Shown here piece after piece: positions 34,113 through 40,800 of a stretch of DNA of 43,101 nt. The stretch is from NCBI GenBank assembly GCA_902749685.1, contig CACVKW010001145.1, forward strand, positions 1-43,101, read 5' to 3'. Within the stretch, counting starts at the first letter, position 1; each line of letters begins with the position of its first letter. Both the position numbers and the translations under genes were made by a program. Below the pieces are notes generated by a model that was not told the origin of the DNA, did no database searches, and saw only the letters and a program-made list of their open reading frames with translations. The stretch comes from Olavius sp. associated proteobacterium Delta 1 (GTDB taxonomy: Bacteria; Desulfobacterota; Desulfobacteria; Desulfobacterales; JAFDCJ01).

Positions 34113-35255
34113 TTAATCCCATTCACACACCCAGCGCCCCTTGATTTGGCGTTTATCCATGGCCGCTATGGTCTCGTTAATGGATTCTATTTTAAATTTT
34201 TTCTCGATCAGTTTGTCAAGCTTCATCTCACCACTCTTGGCGATATTGACCAGCGCCGGGATATCAAGACCGGGCGAGATGCTGCCATAGAGGTGCCCGA
34301 TGATCGACCTTTCCTGCAAAGCCAGAAGCATAAGCGGCAGCTCGGAAGACGATGCAGCCGGCGGAATTCCGGTGACCACCGTTTTGCCTCCCGAACAAAT
34401 GGACCAGTAGGCCTGAACCAAGGCCCCCGGATCGCCGCTGACTTCGAATACGAAGTCGGCACCGCCGCTGACCCACGAACCGTCTTCAGCCTGCATTCCT
34501 CCGGTAAGCTTCATGATGGCCGGTACCGGGTCTTCCTTGGAGCTGGCGATGAAATGGGTCGCCCCGAATTCTTTGGCGATGTCTTCTTTGCTGCCCTCCA
34601 GATCCACTGCGATTATCGGATTGGCATTTCGATTGGCCAATGCGGCGACAGTGTTCAGCCCGACGGCTCCCATACCATAGACAGCCACCGAATTTCCGGG
34701 TTGAATCTTGGCAACATTGTTGACCGACCCCCATCCGGTGGGAACGCAGCATCCCATCGCACAGGCCTGATCCAGGGGAAAGTCACTCGGCAGGGGAATG
34801 GCTCCTGCCTGAGGGAGCACCGTGTATTCGGAAAAACCCGCTACAAAAGCTTCATGCAGCACCGGCTGCCCCTGGGCATCCTTAAACCTTGGGGTTCCAT
34901 CCAGCAATGTGCCCGTCATAAAATATGCCATATTTGTCGAGCAGATATTTCCTCTGCCTCTGAGGCAATTGGGACACTGGCCACAGGGGATCATCCAGGT
35001 GGCCACGACATGATCTCCCTTTTTGATATTGGCGACGCCCGGTCCCACCGCTTCAACCACGCCGGCTGCCTCATGGCCGCAGATCATCGGCAGCGGCAAG
35101 GGGATATCGCCCTTAATCACACTGAAATCCGAATGGCAGAAACCGGAGTAGGCGTTCTTGACAAGCACTTCTCCTTCCTTGGGGGGCTCCACTTCCACTT
35201 CTTCGATGGATAACGGCTGACCAAATTCTCTTAATACGGCTGCTTTGCTCTTCAT
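34113..35255 (-). CDS. zinc-dependent alcohol dehydrogenase (MDR), mycofactocin-associated
   Basis: The 380-residue MDR enzyme has a strong ribosome site (aaaggagg). Catalytic Zn ligands lie in GFCHSD and GHEAAGVVEAVG. The structural Zn loop is CGQCPNCLRGRGNIC. The cofactor fold has VAVYGMGAVGLNTVAAL with an acidic residue after the second strand (VDLEG), indicating NAD. Mycofactocin loci typically carry an ADH of this class (NDMA-dependent type) with tightly bound NAD. That dependence is inferred from location. It is 190 bp upstream of the AOR gene. Confidence 0.88.
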   Translation of the reverse strand: MKSKAAVLREFGQPLSIEEVEVEPPKEGEVLVKNAYSGFCHSDFSVIKGDIPLPLPMICGHEAAGVVEAVGPGVANIKKGDHVVATWMIPCGQCPNCLRGRGNICSTNMAYFMTGTLLDGTPRFKDAQGQPVLHEAFVAGFSEYTVLPQAGAIPLPSDFPLDQACAMGCCVPTGWGSVNNVAKIQPGNSVAVYGMGAVGLNTVAALANRNANPIIAVDLEGSKEDIAKEFGATHFIASSKEDPVPAIMKLTGGMQAEDGSWVSGGADFVFEVSGDPGALVQAYWSICSGGKTVVTGIPPAASSSELPLMLLALQERSIIGHLYGSISPGLDIPALVNIAKSGEMKLDKLIEKKFKIESINETIAAMDKRQIKGRWVCEWD

Positions 35256-35524
35256 GAATTACCTCCTTTTTTCGTTAAAGGTTAAATGGATCATTGAGCG
35301 ATTTACCGTTGATTCCTGCTTGGAATCTTAGCCTACAATAAGGGAGAAACTGATATTTGCTTAGCCTCCCATTGCGCCGTAATTTAGTCAAAGGCAGTTT
35401 GTGTACCTGTTCATTTGTCTGGTTGGAGGGTCTAGGGATAGGTTCTTGATCTTCAGGTGGTAATTACTGATAGAATGGACAATTTGTCAACATGAAATCG
35501 CTGATAATTAAAATTTCGTCTGTG
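35256..35524. promoter_or_regulatory. spacer that probably holds the ADH promoter
   Basis: About 270 bp between the M24 gene end and the ADH start. No gene, repeat or riboswitch-like pattern was found. A separate promoter for the ADH-AOR-mft genes is possible because of the length, but no boxes stand out. Confidence 0.3.
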
Positions 35525-36679
35525 CTATAAAATCCGAAGTTCTTTGGGATAGGGTGTCAAATATTCGAATCCATCTTCTGTCACCACAATTGAATCGCCG
35601 ACCCGGGCGCCGAATTCGCCTTCGATCGTGATGCCGCCGTCCACCGCAAAGGTCATGCCCGCCAGAAGGATGGTTCGGTCGCCGTCTTTAAGCTCCGGGC
35701 GCTCCAGGAAGGAATGACCCACCCCCCTGCCGGTCCGGTAGCAGATGCCGAAGCCCTCGGATTGATATACTTCCAGTGAAGCGAAATGAACTTCTTCCGC
35801 CCGCACGCCCGGCCGAATCATCTCCAGGGCTGCAGCCTGGGCCTTCAGGGCGATTTCGTAAATCCCGGCATGTTCGTCCGACACCTCTCCCACAAAGTAT
35901 TCGCGGTCAAATCCCAACTTGATTTGCTTAAAAAGCGTGAAGGGACAAAAGCACATGTAGACCGGGTCACCTTTACTTAGGCGGCGAATCGTGGGACGGC
36001 GATGAACCATCGCCAGTTCAGGGCCGGATTGAAGGATTTGAAGATTGTGAATCATGGGCGAGTATAATCGCTCGGATTTCCGGTGGTCGAGTAACTCCGC
36101 TGCTTGGCGGGTTCCGGCGGCAACTGCCGCCAGAGATATTTCATACTCGGGTATGCCTTCCGCAATTGTCTGCACGGCCGCTTCACACATGGCCACCGCG
36201 ACTTGCCCGGCCTGGCGCATGGTGTTTAATTCTTCCGGACTTTTGACCATGCGCATATCCGATAAGATTTTTGTGATATTCTGCATGGCAGCATTGGAAA
36301 ATTTATGCTGTAAATAGGAAATGACCAGCGGGTGGGTTTTAGCCGGTTCGAAACCGACCATTAAATTCCTTGAGCTGCCAAACAATTCATCCAGCAGGGC
36401 CTGCCACTCACCGTCGACACCGTCCGTCCATTCTCTGATGTCTTCAATCCAGGACATGTTGGCTGCCATTTCGGCTTCCAGGCCGGGAGTGATCAGTGTC
36501 GGGGAGCCTGTTCGGGGAATCGCCAGAATTGTCGGTCGGCCGAAGTCCATTCCCAGGTAGCCCCAAAACCCGGAGAGAAAATAAATGTTGTCCAGGTCGT
36601 GGATGACAGCCAGGTCGATGTCTTCGTCGGCGAGACGCGTTTGGAATTCTATAACTCGCTTTTTCTGTAGGTCATGCAT
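35525..36679 (-). CDS. M24-family (creatinase-like) hydrolase lacking metal ligands
   Basis: The ATG at 36679 follows aggaga, giving 384 residues. The N-terminal creatinase domain (about 1-135: LADEDIDLAVIHDLDNIYFLS) is joined to a pita-bread domain (140-384). The metal-site motifs of aminopeptidase P or methionine aminopeptidase are changed: GDPVYMCFCPF in place of D-x-G, RTGRGVGHSF in place of RTGHG, VDGG in place of EPG, and RVGD in place of RIED. Creatinase likewise works without metal, and its catalytic His may correspond to MVHRR. It could hydrolyse a creatine- or peptide-like substrate. It is the first gene upstream of the mycofactocin unit, so a peptide-processing role is conceivable. 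Confidence 0.8.
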   Translation of the reverse strand: MHDLQKKRVIEFQTRLADEDIDLAVIHDLDNIYFLSGFWGYLGMDFGRPTILAIPRTGSPTLITPGLEAEMAANMSWIEDIREWTDGVDGEWQALLDELFGSSRNLMVGFEPAKTHPLVISYLQHKFSNAAMQNITKILSDMRMVKSPEELNTMRQAGQVAVAMCEAAVQTIAEGIPEYEISLAAVAAGTRQAAELLDHRKSERLYSPMIHNLQILQSGPELAMVHRRPTIRRLSKGDPVYMCFCPFTLFKQIKLGFDREYFVGEVSDEHAGIYEIALKAQAAALEMIRPGVRAEEVHFASLEVYQSEGFGICYRTGRGVGHSFLERPELKDGDRTILLAGMTFAVDGGITIEGEFGARVGDSIVVTEDGFEYLTPYPKELRIL

Positions 36680-36798
36680 AGTTGGTCTCCTAATACACAG
36701 GATACACAGCGTCACAAAAAGTTGCGAAAACACAAATTAAAATATCGAGTTTAACAAAAGCTTCTAAACTTAAATTCGCTAAACGCTGTGCATGTTTA

Positions 36799-36883
36799 AT
36801 CCGCCTGCGGCGGACGAGGGTTTAATTCCCGCCCCTCGGGGCGATTATAATTTTCCGCTTGATACCCCGTTGCTTGCAGCGGG
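36799..36883. repeat. cluster of three REP-like hairpins
   Basis: Hairpin 1 is tccgcc-tgc-ggcgga (36799-36813). Hairpin 2 is cgcccc-tc-ggggcg (36829-36842). Hairpin 3 is ccccgttgc-tt-gcagcgggg (36864-36883, one G-T pair). They are spaced by AT-rich DNA as in BIME-type clusters mobilised by REP transposases. They lie in the divergent region between the M24 gene and the adhesin. Confidence 0.75.
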
Positions 36884-37105
36884 GCAGTTCATTTGGACCT
36901 ATAAATTTACATTAAGTTAGGTATTTATCGAAATTTTGTTTAATATATAATATCACTGCTATCCGGTCAATTTTTATATAAACGCTCTAACCAATTAAAA
37001 TAATATATAATATTGAGAATCTTTCATTTTGGGATAAAATTTTCCTCAAATAACCCTCTGGAGGGTCGAAAATCTTTGTAACATACTAAAATTTTAATTA
37101 AATAA

Positions 37106-37225
37106 TTATACTTGGAGCTCCTTTTTTTCCCATTTCGCTATAGTTGGTTGCTTGACGTCCAGCCTTTTCGCTAGATCCAATTGAGTCCATCCTCGCTCAA
37201 GTCGCTCCCGCTTTACGGGATTCAT
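37106..37225 (-). CDS. 39-residue XRE-type helix-turn-helix protein
   Basis: The frame reads MNPVKRERLERGWTQLDLAK followed by RLDVKQPTIAKWEKKE, a textbook XRE/Cro HTH core (about 10-35). It ends soon after the recognition helix, so the rest of a normal XRE domain is missing. The frame is open for more codons upstream (VQLYEQKAAEEYIF), so the start is uncertain. It may be a truncated antitoxin or phage-type repressor, or an unusually small DNA-binding protein. No toxin partner is visible. Confidence 0.55.
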   Translation of the reverse strand: MNPVKRERLERGWTQLDLAKRLDVKQPTIAKWEKKELQV

Positions 37226-37574
37226 GAAAATATATTCTTCCGCCGCTTTCTGTTCATACAATTGAACTGGGCGGGCCTAGCTGAAAGCGCAAGGGAAAAA
37301 GGATAACTTATGCCTCGGAGTGTAAGTTGCCTCCGGTTCATAGGGGCACCCGCGTAAGAAGGAATGTGGAACTTAAAATAGCAAGGAACGAATACTATGA
37401 AAATTAGTTCTCAATTTTATTTACTTTTTTACAGAGTTTTGTTAATATCACTACCCATTTTATGAAATAGATCCACCAAATTTTAATTTAACTATTTGAA
37501 ATTGTTTTATTTAATTTGTATCATAATTTAGTGCATGATTATTGCACGGCAGTTAATGGGTTTAGTGCGTTGTT
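37226..37574. other. AT-rich leader region upstream of the riboswitch
   Basis: About 350 bp with no gene. Positions 37305-37327 hold an aactta/taagtt inverted pair with an overlapping alternative cggag/ctccg pair, followed by a GC-rich patch (to about 37352). This looks structured but I cannot assign it to a known RNA class. The promoter for the riboswitch-adhesin transcript must lie in the AT-rich part just before 37560. Confidence 0.35.
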
Positions 37575-37663
37575 AAAGCCAAACCTGTCGTGAGATGGGA
37601 CGGAAAACTGCGGGCCTCTGAGGGGCGAGTGATACAAACTCAAGAGATAGCCGGGTTATCATA
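37575..37663 (+). ncRNA. cyclic di-GMP-I (GEMM-I) riboswitch aptamer
   Basis: The segment contains the GEMM-I core in order: a GCCAAACC 5' strand, a short hairpin, GATGGGACGGAAAACTGCGG (with the conserved GGGACG-AAA and CGGG), a second hairpin arm, and the 3' element GATAGCCGGGTTATC, corresponding to the AGC-GGGUUACC end of known members. The 3' end overlaps a terminator stem, which gives a plausible switch: ligand binding holds GCCGGG and prevents termination (ON). It lies 140 bp upstream of the giant adhesin gene. Confidence 0.85.
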
Positions 37664-37690
37664 TTATTTGGTTGCCCGGCTTTTTTTTTC
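37649..37690 (+). terminator. riboswitch-controlled intrinsic terminator
   Basis: agccggg (37649-37655) pairs with cccggct (37675-37681), followed by a run of ten Ts (37681-37690). The 5' arm is the same sequence that the aptamer needs for its closing helix, so the two folds are mutually exclusive. This sets transcription of the downstream adhesin. Confidence 0.85.
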
Positions 37691-37795
37691 ATGCAATTAA
37701 GAATTCCTAAAGCTGGTGAAAGAAAAGGTGAGATTTCGTAACTACGGTACGTTTATTGGTTGTTGAATCGTTTCTTTTTTAACCGGTATGGCGCA

Positions 37796-37804
37796 GGGGG
37801 GGGG
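37796..37804 (+). promoter_or_regulatory. G9 homopolymer directly before the adhesin start codon
   Basis: Nine Gs precede the ATG at 37805 with no spacer. A second ATG at 37788 lies upstream of the tract and is out of frame with the gene at G9; with G10 it would be in frame. The tract also supplies the only purine-rich ribosome-site candidate. This is the layout of a slipped-strand phase-variable translation switch. Confidence 0.55.
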
Positions 37805-40800
37805 ATGTTTAGGCGCATTACCCTTAAGAAAAATGTTTGTATTCCATTATTGCGGCAGCTATTTATTTGCTCGTGGCTGTGGGTTTTCCTTGTTCTTTTT
37901 CCATCTCAGACTGTCTATGCCGATGCGCCGGTGGCCAACCCTGACACGGCCACCGTGGCCGAAGGCGGCACGGTCAGCGTCCTCGAGTCAACTGAAACCA
38001 GCGTGCTGGCCAATGATACCGACGCTGAGGGGGACACGCTCACGGCCGCGTTAGTGAGCGATGTGTCCCATGGCACGCTTGTGTTAAATGCGGCCGACGG
38101 CACCTTCAGCTACACCCACGACGGGTCGAAGTATTTAATTGATTCGTTTACCTATAAAGCCTTAGATGCCAGCCTCGAATCGGCGGCTGCGAAAGTCACG
38201 ATTCGTATCAACCCCCACATAGCGCTTAGGTGGGATAAAAACCCGGAGTCCGATCTTGCCGGCTACAGACTTTATTACAAAACCGGCGCCCCGGTTGATG
38301 ATAGAGTAGATCCGGACTTGGCCGTAATTGATATTCCCAAAGAATCGTTGGCCGATGAAGATAATCCGACCTATACGGTTGAAGGATTGGATGCCACCCA
38401 GGTCCATTTTTTTGCGGTCACGGCCTATGATGATTCGATTTCTGTCAATGAAAGTTATTTTTCGAACGGTGCATCTACCTTGAGGATAACCAAACCCGGG
38501 GAGGGATTTTTTGTCAACGGTGAGATGGACTACACTAAATTCCAAACCGAGGGGCGGGGAATCCCTGGAACATCGGTTGAAGTTTTCGCTAACGATATTC
38601 AAATGGAAGTAAATGATGACGACGTAAAGGATGACGGCGCTTGGATAAATTACCTGGATTTCAGCGGTGTCAGCCAAGGAGAGATCAACCTGACCGTGGT
38701 ATACAACGGCATCACATCCTTTCCGGTAAAAGGGATATACGACATCATCGCTCCCTTGATTGAACTTGATGACCCGGCACCAGCTGTTACAGACAAAAAA
38801 GACAGCTATGCAATTCTACAATGGGAGACCAATGAACCGGCTTTTGGTACCGTCGAATACGGCTTGGATGAAAATTACGGCGGCATCGAAACTTCTGAAG
38901 TATTAACAACTAATCATCGGGTCATCATAACCGGTCTGGCTGCAGATACTGAGTATCACTTTCGGGTGAGTGCCGAGGATGCTGCCGGCAACGGTCCGGA
39001 CAGCAGCTCAGAGGACACTAACCCTTCTTCTGATTACAGTTTTAGAACCGATCCTCCGGCGGCGCCGTCCATCGCAAAATATCCATATTTAGGCCCTGAT
39101 TTTATAGAGATCACCTTTGACAAGCCCAATTTGCTAAATGCCGGGCTGGAAACCAGCTACTCATTTAATCCAGCTCTGTTATTTAATACCACCGAGGATG
39201 AGTCTGACGATATTATTGAAATCGATGATTTCTCCTACAGGCTTTTAATGCGGGATATTCCGCACTATGAGATTTTTATCCTTACGGTAATTAATATTGC
39301 TGATTCCGTCGGACAGAGCATCATCCCGCCGACTGTAACGATCAACGATAATGACCAGGACAGCATGGCCGATGACTGGGAGGCTGAGTATGGCCTGGAT
39401 TCGGAAAATGATGACAGCGGTCAGGATCCGGACGGCGACGGCAACAGCAATTACCAGGAATACCTGGCCCGCACCCACCCCCGGAACGATGCGCCGGTGG
39501 CCGCTGCAGATGCGGTCACGGTGGATGAGGGAGAGACGGTGAGCGTGTTGGACTCCGGGCAAGGCAGTGTGCTGGCCAACGACAGCGATGCGGAAGGCGA
39601 TGCGCTGACAGCGGTGCTGGTCAGCGGGCCGGTTCACGCGGCGGACTTCAGCCTGAATGCGGACGGCAGGTTCAGCTACACCCACGACGGATCGGAGACC
39701 AGCGCCGACAGCTTCTCATACCAGGCGCAAGATACCGAGCCTCGTGCCGGCGATCCGGTAACGGTGAGCATCACGGTGACAGCGGTCAACGATGCGCCGG
39801 TGGCAACGGATGGTGGTTTTACGGTGGCAGAAGATGCTGTATCCGGTGTGGTTGTCGGTACGATGTCGGCGTTCGATAACGACGGCGATCTTTTGACCTA
39901 CACTATCAAATCGATCAATGCATTACCAGTCATTTCAATCGACAATGTGACGGTGACCGAGGGTGATACCGGAAGCATTAACGCAACTTTTACGGCCACC
40001 CTTTCTGCTGCCGTCAGCCGGGAAGTAAGCGTTGAGTACGCCACATCCGACGGCACCGCTGAGGCGGGCAATGACTACGAGCCGCTCGCCGGCACCCTAA
40101 CGTTTGATGCCGGCATCCGGACGAAAACCATGGAAGTGTTGGTATACGGGGATGTGACTGACGAGGCGAATGAAACGTTTTTTGTGAATCTTACCAATGC
40201 TGTGAATGCGGTCATCGCTGATCCGGAAGGCCGGGCGACAATATCAGACAATGATGGTCCTGCAGGCATACCCGCAGGAGGCCTGGTGGCGGCTTACAGC
40301 TTTGATGAGGGCAGCGGGACGACGGTGGTTGATTCTTCAGGGAATGGAAACACCGGCGTCATCTCCGGTGCCGGTTGGACCGCTGAAGCCAAATTTGGCA
40401 AGGCACTGTCCTTTGATGGTGTCAACGACTGGGTCACAGTCAACGATGCAAATGTACTCGATCTATCGACAGGTGTGACGCTGGAGGCCTGGGTCTATCC
40501 GACCGAACCGTTGTCCGGCCGGAGCTGGGCGACGGTGATAATAAAAGGAGCCGCCCTCTATTACCTCGCTGCCAATTCTGATCTTGATACACCATCAACC
40601 GGCATTATCGTAGGCGGCTATCGGGATCTGTATGGAATCCTGACCTTGCCGGCAAACAACTGGGCGCACCTGGCCGGAACTTATGACGGCGTAAATCAGC
40701 GACTGTTCATTGATGGTGTGGAGGTCACCAGCAGGGCACAGATAGGGGAATTTGAGACATCCGATGGCCCACTTCATTTCGGCGGCAACAGTGTCTGGGG

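Noticed and set aside
34146..35213. 355-codon open frame on the plus strand
   Set aside because: It is the exact antisense of the zinc alcohol dehydrogenase and shows no family pattern.
37788..38054. 88-codon frame starting at the upstream ATG before the G-tract
   Set aside because: At the present tract length it reads the adhesin gene out of frame and yields no domain. It is considered only as part of the phase-variation idea.
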